Shown here: in pieces, positions 19,823 to 31,321 of the stretch
Layout of the letters: every line of letters starts with the position of its first letter
Numbering within the stretch: position 1 is the first letter of the stretch
Assembly: GCF_001577835.2 (NCBI RefSeq)
Contig: NC_029529.1
Coordinates: forward strand, 5,086,157-5,150,156
Length of the DNA: 64,000 bases
Origin: Coturnix japonica
Taxonomy: Eukaryota > Chordata > Aves > Galliformes > Phasianidae
Reading direction: 5' to 3'
Program-made: the position numbers and the translations under genes
Notes under the pieces: model-generated
Databases searched by the model: none
What the model saw: the letters and a program-made list of their open reading frames with translations, nothing else
What the model was told of the DNA's origin: nothing

Positions 19823-20527
19823 ATGAAGCTTGTTACTTGGACAAAAATAACTTCCATTAACTAGCAGCAACACACAGACACGTCTTAAGGTCTGGGGAAG
19901 AATGCAGTTTCCAATTCAGGAATGGTCTAAAATAAAGGCATTTCCCAAGCACTGCAGCTGAGCTCCAGTTCCAGCTTCTCTGCACTGGGTTCCATCGCAG
20001 ACAAGGACAACCAAGGTAAGTGACAAAAAAGAGAGGGGAATTTTGCTGTGGTAACAAGGGCAACTTAAAATTCCACACTGTGGAAAACCAGGGAGATAGA
20101 AGAGTAGAGCAGCCCCGGGGTCTGTCCCAGTGGCTGTGATCCAGCTCTTCCTCATGCAGAAATGCTGAGTACAACTGCTATCACAGTGGGAGCTGCAGAT
20201 GGACTAAATCCACTGCTGTTTCCACCGCAGATCCACAGTTTCCATCTGCTTCCTTGAAACGTTTAGAGTATTTTGATTTGCTCAGCAGAAGAGCAGTTGA
20301 AAAGCAAAGGCTGACACCAGTAGTGGAGCCAGTTTGCAAAGCTGGTTGAACTTTTACTGCCCATACTCATAATGCATGACTGAGGAAGGCACCCCTTAGT
20401 TGGAGCAGCCTGCAATCAGCCCTTCCTAAAAGCACTCAAGCAGACTTGTTTCTGGGCTCCAGTAGCTGCACCTAAAGTAGCTCACAACCCTGCACCTTTC
20501 AGGCTCTCAAAAGATGTCCATCCAAGC

Positions 20528-23500
20528 TCAGTGATCTTGAGGACAAGTTTTCTTAGTGTGGCCAGGCTGATGGCAAATGCTACAGGTCCGTGGTTTTTTG
20601 GCAGTTGCTCCGTGGGAGGGATTGCTTGGTCTCTTTGCTTTACTTCCCAACTCCCTTGAGTATCCACCGTTCCCAAAGTGGTTAAAAGAGAAATCTCCAG
20701 AAGCTCCTAGAAAGAAATAACTTGGATTAAATGCCCTTGAAGATACACAAAGCTGAAAACAGATGATGGGTTCAAAATGGCAGAAGACCAAGGATTTTGT
20801 TATCTCAGCCAATCAAGTTATTTCTGAATGCTTACTTGAGATTTGTTTGAACATTTAAATGTTATCCACCTCTCCTGCAGCATTAAAGAAATGTGTGAAC
20901 AGAACAGGGAAAACTGATCTTTCTGGCTACGTGCTCCAGGCTACAGCCAAAGCAGAAGCAACACAACATGCCAGAGAACTTCTTAAAGTAGGTCTGAAAA
21001 TTTGGTTCTGCCCCTTTAGGGCCAAATGTTTACAAAGGAAGTTGGTGCTAAAGAGCTCTCGCAGACTATGTCTTTGCCCCTGTATTTTGCTTATGTTCTT
21101 CTATTTTGTCAGTGCTTTTTCTTTTGCATCCTTTTTACAGTGTTTATTATTATTTTTAATGGGTCTTTGCTTTCAGCACCTTTTCACTGCAGCCACGCTC
21201 AGTTTCTCAGCTATGATCAAAGCTTCAGGAAGGCCTGGCCCTTCACTGAGTTTCTAAACAAGGATGGAAGGAGCACCACAGCTTCCTTGGCCTGACAGAA
21301 TGGGGTTTAAGATCTCCAAAGCAGCATTGCTGCTTCAACTCTGTTCAAGTCAATAACAGCTCTCTCAAAATGGAACACTAGAATCTGGGAGCACAAATTC
21401 TGTCTCAAACAGACTGTTGGAAGGCATGCTGGGTTTTGTTCAGCAACTCGTGGATGCACAGATGCACAAGTTTAGTGCATGCAGAAGCAAAGCATTCTGT
21501 TACTACTTAGAACTCAGTGGATCTGTTATGAGAACATCCCCTGCTAGCCTTCTGAGAAAGGTAAGCCCAATTCAGTTGTTGCAAGAAATATTTAAAGTAC
21601 TATAATGCTTCTGACACATTCTGAAGACAAACCTGAAGTCTGTCAAATGTAATAGTACTACAGTATTATGCATGTATGAGAAGTATCTATTCAGTTTAGC
21701 TTGAATAACAGCCTCCAACCCTTGCATTTTACCCCAAGCCCAGCCTTACCTGGAGTCACGTTTTCATCAGCCCACTGGAAGAAGCCGCACTGCTGCTCTC
21801 TGGGTTTTGAGCATGTGTGGAACTGCCGCCCTTTGTTAGGGCCATCTTTTTGGACCGTGCGTGTGACAGCTGGCTGGTCACACCTGCAGACTGTGCTGCC
21901 TCCTGAACTGGAGTTGTTGCTGCTTCCAAAGTGTTCTGGGCCTCTCTTTCCTCCTGGTCTCTGAGAATTCACAGGGCCCCTTGCCCCAAAGGCCTGGAGT
22001 GGTAAAGAGCCCCGTGGAGCTACATTGCTTCTGTCCTCTGACTGTTGATCAGACCAGAGGAAAAAGTTGCAGGTATTGGCACTGCATTTGTAAAACTGTC
22101 TGCCTTGATTGGGCCCTTCTTTGCGCACAGTTAACAGTGTGGCTTCGTTCCCACAGTTGCACACCACTGCGTTATTCCCATCATCTGGAGCAGCTGAAGG
22201 AGCAGGCCTGGGTGCTCTTGTTGAATTCAAGTAAAGCAGATGTCCTGTTGCTACATTTGTTCTACCTCCCACATGCCTGTTTTCACTGTTTGCTCTGTTC
22301 AAAGAATTGTTCACCTGCAAGTGGTTGGCCTGCTGGCTGGCTGACTGTCCAGATTGGGATGATCTGTTTGAGTACCTCAGGTCCAAGAGCTCTTTCAGCA
22401 TCTGATCGCATCCTCCAATGCAGCCAACAAATTCCAGGGGCATTGTGGGTGGAACGCTGCCTCTCTTAAATTTAAACTTCAGTCTAAAAAGAAAGGAAGA
22501 ATATAAATCTGCCTGATCTGCTGTACTTACTGTTAACCTTCCTTCCCTCTACTTTCTTTCCATCCCCAAGCCATGAGAATTCTGCTCCAGCTTTTCAAGA
22601 CCAGAATAGAAAACTGTTGCCCAACCTTGTCCCTGAAGTCTTTGGCCCTGATGGCTAATAATATAATGTCTGAGGAGTTGCACTTCCCTGAGGGATGACT
22701 GGTAGGACCCACCTGTGAACTGGATGTGGTGTACACACAGGACAGACACTCTCATCCTTGGCCACGTCCAACACAAAATCAGGAAACCAGACCGCAGTTT
22801 TACAAGCTGGATATCCCATGCAGCTGAGATAGAACCTGCCATGGGATGAAGGCACCAAGTGAGAAAGAGGCAAAATCAAGACGGTCAGTGTCTGTTCTCT
22901 TTTCTTGGCTGTCAGAAGTTATCAAAGCAAAGCTTTTTTTAAAGAGTACTTGATAAATAGGTTCAGGGTCCACATAGCTCTTACAGCTGGTACAGTTTGT
23001 TATCTGCAGCCCAAGTTTTCATGCAGTACTGCAGGGAGCAGGTAAATGAAGAACACCTAGCAAGATACAGAAAGTTGTGTTCTAACACAAGGAAGATCAC
23101 CAACCCGCCATTCTTCCTTGTCTTCAGGACCATATCATTGTTGCACTGGGGACACTTCCGAATGGAAACAGGCATTGCTGGGTAGACTTCCTCTTGCTCT
23201 GCAATTTCTGTGGCTTCTCCAAAATATTGAGCCAGGGCCTGATCCAGCCTATAAAGAAACAAGCCGAGCATGCAATGCGTCTTGTCTGCAGAAAGCAATC
23301 GAGCAATGAATTGATGCCTTCTGCCCTCTGGCACAGCCCCTCTGAGCTTCTCCATAAGCACATCAATTCAGCACTGTGCCTCTGGAATGGGGTATGTGTG
23401 GGTGCAACATGGATGCAGCCAGAGCACTTGCTTGTGTCCTTCAGATATCTCTGAAATGAATTCAAAGAGTGCAAACTGCAATTTGCAGTTAATTGGCACT

Positions 23501-26500
23501 AGCTCATGATGGCATGCCATACTGTAAGTCAACCCTTCCTATGTGAATGCCTGCACATAATGGGCAGAGCCCTAAGAATGAAATGTGACAAGATCCCATT
23601 CCAGACCAGAATGGCCAAACAAGCAGAAAAGAGCAAAGAAAAGACTCACTTGTTGGCTTTGGCCACAGCCTCAATGAACACTTGTTTATACTTCTGGACT
23701 TGCTGTTGCAACACTATTGATTTGTCTTTCTTCCCCTCGCAGATCAGCTTCAGATCAGCCTCCAGCTCAGCTCGAAGGTCAGGCTTGGACATCTCATAGC
23801 CCATGGAATCATAGCCTGGAAGAGCATACCACATGGTAAGTGAAAGGAACAAGCAAGTAAGGAACCTGCTTTCTTTTTAACAAGCACTGCCCTTACCTTC
23901 AACTAGCCCCATGCCCAGGTGGCCTGGGAGGAACCTCTGATCTGCTGTAAGCCCTACGTACATCCGTGTCTTAATTGTCTCAATGTGCTCAGCATGAGTG
24001 GCATCAGTCCCTGCAAGCAGACAGGTTGTGAGTCAAATTAGGTGCCAAGAAGAGATTTCCCTTGTGCCTACTGCAGTGTAATATGCTAAAGGGACAAGGA
24101 GACAGAACTTATAGCCAGGAGTAACATTGGCATTGCATCCCATTGGTTCTGAGGCTGAGAAAGTGCATGTAGATGTGCCCTGGACCCTAAACTTCACATC
24201 CCCTTGGGTAATGGAGAGACAGTACAGTCTTGTTAGTTTCACTGGATGCTGCCCACAGGTTTCTACTATCTCTCTGCTCTGTATATTTAAGTGACTTCTC
24301 ATCTGAAGTGATGTTCTGAGAATCCCCTACTCTGTGGGCTGGAAAGAACTAGTACTAGGGAAGTTGAGGAGATGCTTATGAGCAAAGCTCTCTCAAGAGT
24401 GAAAGGCCACACTGCCAATACTGACCAATGCCATGTTTCTCCATGAGTGCAATGAGATCCGCTTCCGTGAGGAGCAATGGAGGGCTGGTTTCCCCATCCA
24501 CCATCTCCACTGTAGTGGGCTGAAAGCGAGACCCTTTCTGATACAGTGGGATAACCTGAAGGGAAGGAGAATCTCTTTGAAACTGTCTTCTGGACCATCC
24601 ACTGAAAACAGCTGTCACACTACCAGCAAGTTGGTGCAGTAATATAGCAGCACTCTGTTCTGGAGGAGACTGAGTCTTGGGATGCTCAGGATTAGCCAGT
24701 AAAAACCTGCCAGAGACACCACACAACAGCAACTGCAGCTCATCTTGGTGAGTATCCCTCCCCACGTGGAAGCAGCCCTGTATGGTCTCTGCTGCGGTGT
24801 CAGAAAGGGAAGAATCTATCCAAAGCTGGCATAATTAAGTGGCACTAGTGTTCAGCAGAGAGAGTTCTAAGTGAAATAGCCAGTGTGTTAAGAATTGTCA
24901 AAGGACATTCTCTAGATGGGCCTGAAAGTGGCAGGGAAGCTTTCCCATTAGTACAACCCATCTGCAGTTTTAAAGTCCAGGTATTTTAGGCAGTCCCATC
25001 TACACTGTTCAAGGATGTTACCTTGTCACTCCACTTCTCATAAGGATAAACCTCCAGATAATTTCGGGCCAGGATCATAAGTCCTTGAGCAATGAATCGC
25101 TCGTTAGCAATGTCAATCTCCACAGTTGTTTCCTGTCCCTTGGCATCTTGAGAGCAGCAAGCCAAAAAATGGCGCACAATGAATTCATATAGTCTCTGTT
25201 CGTTGCCCTGTTATCAAACAGTAAGAGTTACTCTCTTCTAGTATTAGCAAGATATTAAGAAATATTAGTGAATCTCAGGTGCGGATACTGTGCTAACAAC
25301 TATATTATAGTATTTCTGTCTTTATTTTATCAAGCAATACTAAACTTACCTGCAGGTTAGCGGTGTATTTTGTGGGGTGAATGGGAGGGTGAGCCTGGTC
25401 TGATTTGGTTCCATTCCGAGGGTTCGGCCCACCCTGATCCAAGATCCTCTGTGCAAATGCTCCCCAGTTGGGGTCCTGTGTTTGTTGTTGTATTAAGGCA
25501 GAGAGGTTCAGCTCCTTGGGGAAAATGTTGGTCTCTGTTCGGGGATAGCTAATAAACCTTAAGAAAGACAGAAGGGAACTTCAAGAGGTGCTTGAGGATG
25601 ATTTGGACTAACAGTCACATATTTTTGAAATAATTAAGTTTACCAAGACAAAGCTTGTTTCCTTACCCTTGAGTATAGAGTTTTTCTGCTATTCTCATGG
25701 TTTCCTTTGCATTTATTTTCAGTTTACGGGAAGCCAACTTTTCAAGTTCCTGTGTTGGGAAGAGACAGAAAAAAATGTATTTGTGAACTATTCTGAGTAA
25801 AATAACTGTTTAAAGCTTATTTTAATTAATCTTATAATATATAGTTCTAACATACCACAGTGTCCAGGGGCAGGGGTCTCCATTTGCTCTTTGGCTTGCT
25901 TCCAACCTCAACAACAGTGGCAACAGGATCCTAAATAGAGAGTAATCAAAATACAAGATTTCCTCGAAGATTTCACACAGACAGTTCTTTAAACATCTTG
26001 AACAAGAAGGATGCAGGACATGTTTGGCTGATATTAGATCATACGTCTTTTTTTACAAGTTTTCCTACCTCCATACACATGTGGTAAAGAACCAGGCACG
26101 CTGTGTGATTAAAGAGCCGGTTCCTCTTCCAGTTGAAGACCACATTGCCATCTTCGTGATCATGTGTCACTGTGTTGAAAACCAGATCAGAGTTATACAG
26201 TAGTAATATAGTTGAAAACCAGCAGAGGCAATGGGACCATGCTACTAGGAAACCTTTCCACTTTCTGCTTAATGATAATGGCAAGGGAAATCACTTCTGC
26301 AGCATTGTTTGTTAGTTGCCCTGAAGTTTTTCCTCTCCAAATACATTAAACCCTTTAAAATGGATTACTGCGCTTGTTTTCCTCCAGCATACCTTTGATT
26401 TTATAGAAGGCTTCAGGGACAAAGGCCTGGATGGCTTTAAAGCGCTCAACTACGAACCCCAGAGTTGGGAACTGGCAACTGCCGTAACTGATCAGCTGAT

Positions 26501-29500
26501 CTGCTAAAACCTCAGGGAAAATCTTCCGGAGCCTCAGGGTCTGGAATCTGGTGAAAGCAGCACCTGAGAAAACAAAATGGATGCTAGAACTGAATAGTTC
26601 AGCATTAATTAATTAATTAATTAATCAGCATCAGCTGATTAATCATAGGTTCAGGCTGTGATTACCAATTTCCCATACACTGAGAAGTGAGGAAGTCTGA
26701 TAGCTAGCTGTCTAGTTTCTAAAGCAATCTAAGAGTTCAAGTGTTTATAGAAAATAAGCTACATGTTGATGACAGACTGTAAGCTGTCTGTCCCCTGCCT
26801 TTTTACCACACTCTTGCTCACTTGCTTTCAAGGGTATATGCAGCAGCTCAGGCCTAGCAACCAGCTCTCATCTCCAAAGCATGTTTACTTACCTATCCTG
26901 AGGTCCAGCTCCTGCCTGACTTCAACAGCATCACTAGTTTTTTGATCTGGTTGGGTGAGATTCTCACAGGCCCTTCTGACAGCATGAAGTGTAATCTCTG
27001 AAAAACGTGCTCGGAATACCTGGAGGTTTGGCTTTACTATCAGACAAAAAAAATAATAACCAGAATGACTCATACAGCAATGGAAAGCATGAACTAATAT
27101 ACTGCTGCTGTCTTTAAAAGTGTGTGCTGTCAACATATTTTGTATCTTTCCAATGTATTAATGTATTTCTGGTGTATCAGAGCCATGTATTTATCGTAAC
27201 TACAGCCAGAAGATTTGACCTGGACATGTAAGAATGACAACTGAGTAAGGATGATATCTGTTACTAGATCTGAGCAGTGATACCTGTTAAATCATCATTT
27301 TAATGGAAAACAGATTGATGCAACAGATGCTCTACACACCAGCTTTGCAGACATGAATGATCTCAAAACCGATGTTCTCTCCTTCTCGATCGCAGTCAGT
27401 CCAGATGACCAGAGCTTGGCATTGCTGGACCTCTCGTTCAAGGGTTCTCTGAGACAGAAAAAACTCTGAATGAGACCTACTCAAGCCACTTGGTCTGACA
27501 TTTAGTTTTAGAATGACTCACTAACTGAACACGAAATGCAACATGTATCCATAGCAATGAATTGTTGCAATAACATTTTGCAATGGTAACTCTCGGGAGA
27601 TTAGACAGCTTTCAAAAGAAATGAATCATTTATTTACTCTCTGTTAAAAAGCACTGCTTGGGTTGGATTGTACCACAGTCTGCTTTTTGAAAATGCCACT
27701 TTTTTTTTGTAAAATTGAGATGCAATAAGCTGTTCCAGATTGTTAGAAACAGCATTTCTACTTATAAAAAAGTAACTGTGCCTCTACTGTTCTGATTTTA
27801 TACCAGCAGGAGACTTCAGTATTTACAGAAGAGCAACACGGTACTCCTAGGAAATCCAGGAGGAATTTACCAAACTCTAGAAACTTTTTAAAGGACAAAG
27901 GTAAAATCCTCCCACTGTCTGAAATAAGGTTTGTAGAATTAAACTCTGAACTCTGAATTTCAAGAAAACTTTAAAAAACAACATACCTTGATATCTACAT
28001 AGTTCTCAGGACAATATTTCTCGATTTCAGCGTCAAAGAGAGCTAGAGGGTTACAGCTGTGCCTGGTAAACAGAGGATGAACAGCGTGCATAACAAACAA
28101 AAGCACTGTCAGGCATTAACTGCTGCTGTCTAGTGAGGAAATGCTGTTGAGTACTGGAATTAGTAATACTACACTGTGAGCTTTAACTTAAGAATTTGTG
28201 TGAAATGCTGAGCTGTGTTTACTCAAAAACAGCAGAACCAAAACGCAAACAGAGAAAACAGAAAATCTGGAAGGCAGCCCTAAATGAGCAGCTTCTCACA
28301 TTTCACACACAAAGAACAAAACACTTCGCTTCCCAGGAAAATTCTTAGCTAAACAAAGAACACAAAACCTCCAGTTTTAAAATCAATTTATTTCCTTGAA
28401 TTGGCCTTCCTGTATTTTAACCAGTATTGAAACTTGCTGGCTTTTCTTGTTTGTTTTTAGCACTATGAAAACAGTAATCTGAGATAATATTTTAGCTATT
28501 CTGTAAATAATTTGCTACTTATCTTGCTGCTCGGTGTGGCTGCTTAAAGCATGCTGTGCCACTGCCCCCCCCTGTGGATGGCTGCTACAGGAGCTGACAC
28601 ATTGGCTCTCCTAGCTGATAAGGTACGACCTCAGGGGCACCACCACATATACTTCAAGGAAATGTTCCCTCCAACAATGTGGCATATATATATGACCGTG
28701 GCAGCCCTGCTGTAGGGATGCCCTGCTCAGCTTGGGATCAGAAGCAGAAGACAAGCTTCAGACTTGTGAGGATGCAGTAAGTACACACCATTTGCGAAAC
28801 GGCAGCTTGAAATCATGAGCCAGCAAGTGTCCTGACACCGATGTCATCACCACAGTAACATTCTGCAACAGACAAGGAAAGGTAATCAGTGCTCATCCTT
28901 TGCTCTAGGCTACCCATAGCCCCAAAATCCTGACACGGTTCTCAAATGACACAACCAGTGATAGCTCTCTCCTGGTCACTTTAACACTCCTTTTTCCTAT
29001 AGGGAAAGGAGGTTTCTCCATCTTTATCCTGATTTTTTTGTAAGCTTCCAATTCTAAGAAACAAAGTTTTTGACAAGTGGGAACACAGAAGAAAAAAGAT
29101 GAAAGAAAAGCCAAAAAGAGAAAATTTGACTCTTCCTTGTTTTTGGACAAAACTGGTTATGCATGTCATAACTTCAGACAAATTTGGTTTTGCTTTCTAA
29201 TATAACTACGTTGCATTTCTTCAATCCAACAGTGAAATGAAAGAAAACTCTACCTGGCCAAACATCTGGTAGTCGTATTCGTAGATCTTGTTGAACTTGG
29301 AGAACCCTTCTCTCTAGAAGGAAAAAGAAAGCTGCTGAGTTTCTGGCTCTTATCAGAAGCCAAACACGTTCTATCTCACTTTATGTAGACTGCTATGGCA
29401 GGGCACAGAAATAAAGGGTAGGTGAAAATTGGTTACTAGCTAAAACAGAGAGACAAAGAAAGTTGAATGGAAATTACCTGTATCATTTTTTTAGAAACAA

Positions 29501-30615
29501 TGAGATGGTGCTTTCCAATGTAATGGTATTTTAATAACGCCTAAAGGGGATGCTGGGATTATCACCCTATGGATGGCGATGACAGACAGGTTTGTTTATC
29601 AGGGCTGGCCACTTAAAGTCCCCACTCCTGACAAACATCTGTCCTGCTCCAAACAACAATCAGTGTTGGAGCAGGGACCAGTTCTGGGTCCCTTCCACTT
29701 AAGATTGAAGGAATTTTCTACATAGGATGTCTGTATTATTTCCTATAGAAGTATGTAACCATCTTACTTGATTGAGTGCTCAGGTTCTTGGTAATATTGT
29801 GCATTCAATTGTAATTCTGGTGTAGAAACACTGTCTACTTTCTTAGCTTGGAAATACCAAGTAATTATTCAAAAGGCGAAAGGTCACAAAGCAAAGCAGC
29901 AGCAGCAATCTTTGAACTCTTGTCCAAACCACAGACCATCTTTGCTTTATTATGTGAACTTCAGTACACCCCTGATACTTGCTGACGCTGCAGAAGTGGT
30001 GCTTTTTGACTGGCAAACAGATGCTGACAGATGGATTCAGTTCCTGAAGGCTTTTACATGTATTGCAAAGCTAGGAACAACAAAGGGAACCCCCACTGCT
30101 GAGCTCAGTGCTTGGTGAAGGAAATCTGGGGAGAGCACACAGCTGGGGAACTGAATCCTAGCAGGACTTGAGGCAAAAGGAAAATGGATCCAGGACTCCC
30201 AGCTGTATCTGGGCAAGCAGTGTTCGTCCATTTCATATATGAAAGCTGTTCTTGTACCCACATGTAATCAGAAAGAACCAGAGGCTGTGTATCAAGCTCT
30301 GCAGATGACACACAGCAGAAGGACTGAGCTGCAGGTCCACTGAACACAGGCTCTGGTGAGCTGAGCACCTTCAGCCAGCTAAGGTAGATCTGCAGGCACA
30401 TGAGGAAGTGAGAAGTGGTGTGTTCCTACCCGACGCATTCTGCTGTTGGAGAGCAGATCTGCAATTCCTCGGGCAGCATCGTTCTTCTCAGCCACACACA
30501 GCACCTTCCGGATCCTCTGCAGCACCGCACCGTCTGCAGCCCGGGAGAAGCTGCGCCAGGGCTGAGGCAGCATCCTGACCCCACAGCCAGCAAGAAGCCT
30601 GGCTCGAAGGTTCAT
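20528..30615 (-). CDS. TOP3A: TOP3A, DNA topoisomerase III alpha (19 coding exons, 1020 aa)
   Basis: Type IA topoisomerase of the BLM-RMI dissolvasome and of mitochondrial DNA decatenation (family knowledge). Coding exons in transcript order: 30615-30430, 29313-29254, 28862-28789, 28062-27987, 27448-27340, 27036-26893, 26563-26393, 26169-26069, 25930-25856, 25749-25667, 25557-25350, 25207-25022, 24555-24426, 24010-23897, 23815-23650, 23248-23105, 22835-22713, 22483-21750, 20706-20528. The sum is 3063 nt, in frame; human is 1001 aa. The TOPRIM acidic motif is in WTDCDREGE. The catalytic tyrosine is Tyr364 in [12 protein letters not shown]4 zinc motif (CPQC...CPVC), two GRF zinc fingers (CNCG..., CRCD...) and a C-terminal CCHC knuckle ([14 protein letters not shown]) follow. 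The N-terminus [20 protein letters not shown] is basic and Arg-rich, as expected of a mitochondrial presequence. Upstream frame is open but begins at TTG, so the ATG at 30613-30615 was chosen. Confidence 0.96.
26604..26642. repeat. (TTAA)n microsatellite with adjoining hairpin in a TOP3A intron
   Basis: Four-base TTAA/ATTA repeats run over about 26604-26625. They merge into an inverted repeat with a 9-bp stem (TTAATCAGC 26621-26629, GCTGATTAA 26634-26642) and a 4-base loop. Confidence 0.75.
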
Positions 30616-31053
30616 CACAGGTAACTGTGCCAACTCCCATGGCACCAAGGCATCGTGCTGTGTGCGCCCTCCTGGGCTTGTCCCTGTTCGGGAGACAGCC
30701 TGCTTTAGACCACGAGCAATGGTTACGGCTTAGTGCGAGGCCCTTGTAGTTTAAGCCCTTTCCCTGTGCCCCAACTCAACGCTGACAAACAGTTCCCCGC
30801 TTCCTTCTCCCCCCCGGGCCCATCCCCGCTTCCTTCTCCCCTCCCCGCACCCTCCCAGGCAGTATTTAACCCGCACACAAAGCACAGCCCATCACATCCC
30901 CCATCCCATCCCATCCCACCCCTCCATCCCCCATCTCATTCCACCTCCTCAGTTCCCCTTCAGCCGCCGCCGCTCCCGCGCTATTTCTGTCGCAAAAGGC
31001 GGCGCGCTTTCCCTCCCCTCCACGACATGCCGTAAAGCGCGGCAGCGCGAAGA

Positions 31054-31078
31054 ACTACATGTCCCATGATGCCCCGTG
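31054..31078 (+). promoter_or_regulatory. ZNF143/THAP11-type (SBS) site
   Basis: ACTACA at 31054-31059 is followed by TCCCATGATGCC (31062-31073). This is the core layout of the ZNF143/THAP11 element (ACTACAnnTCCCAnnATGCC), common at CpG-island and bidirectional promoters. Sequence match only; occupancy is inferred. Confidence 0.7.
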
Positions 31079-31198
31079 GCGCCGTTCTTGCCGTGTGGGC
31101 AGGTTCTCTCGCTTTGTCCAGGCCCAACATGGCGTTAAGCAAAGCGGCGGCTCCGCTTCCGGCCGGCGGGGTGAAAGGTCGCGGCGTCATGTGATTCC

Positions 31199-31209
31199 AA
31201 GATGGCGGC
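31199..31209 (+). promoter_or_regulatory. YY1-type motif AAGATGGCGGC
   Basis: Exact AAGATGGCGGC, the YY1 consensus often found just downstream of transcription starts in TATA-less promoters. It lies 112 bp before the SMCR8 start codon, which suggests that the SMCR8 TSS is close by. Confidence 0.65.
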
Positions 31210-31294
31210 GGTGCCGCGGTGCCCGTGAGGGAGCGGGGCCGGGGCTGCCCGGCCGGGTCTGGGTCGGGGGGGGCCGGGGCGGCCTCGGAGCTCC

Positions 31295-31321
31295 ATGTCG
31301 GGGCCCCCCCTGCGGGAATAA
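31295..31321 (+). other. uORF in the SMCR8 leader overlapping the start codon
   Basis: ATG at 31295 opens an 8-codon frame (MSGPPLRE) whose TAA (31319-31321) shares its last base with the SMCR8 ATG (31321-31323). Two further short uORFs lie upstream if they are transcribed: 31202-31228 (MAAVPRCP) and a 21-codon frame from 31129. Confidence 0.6.

Larger units (their letters stand above)
30616..31320. promoter_or_regulatory. Bidirectional TOP3A/SMCR8 promoter region
   Basis: The TOP3A and SMCR8 start codons point away from each other across 705 bp. The SMCR8 side (about 30960-31320) is strongly GC-rich and CpG-rich. The middle holds a CATCC-type short repeat (about 30890-30920). I see no TATA box. 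A ZNF143-type site and a YY1-type site lie near the SMCR8 start and are listed separately. Confidence 0.65.

Noticed and set aside
19857-20174. Minus-strand open frame downstream of the TOP3A stop
   Set aside because: It falls in the likely TOP3A 3'UTR and has no recognisable domain.
30616-30648. Upstream extension of TOP3A
   Set aside because: The frame is open but starts with TTG. The first ATG is at 30613-30615 and opens a sensible presequence.
31219-31320. N-terminal extension of SMCR8
   Set aside because: It starts from GTG and encodes a Gly/Ala-rich stretch absent from the conserved protein. ATG 31321 matches the human start.
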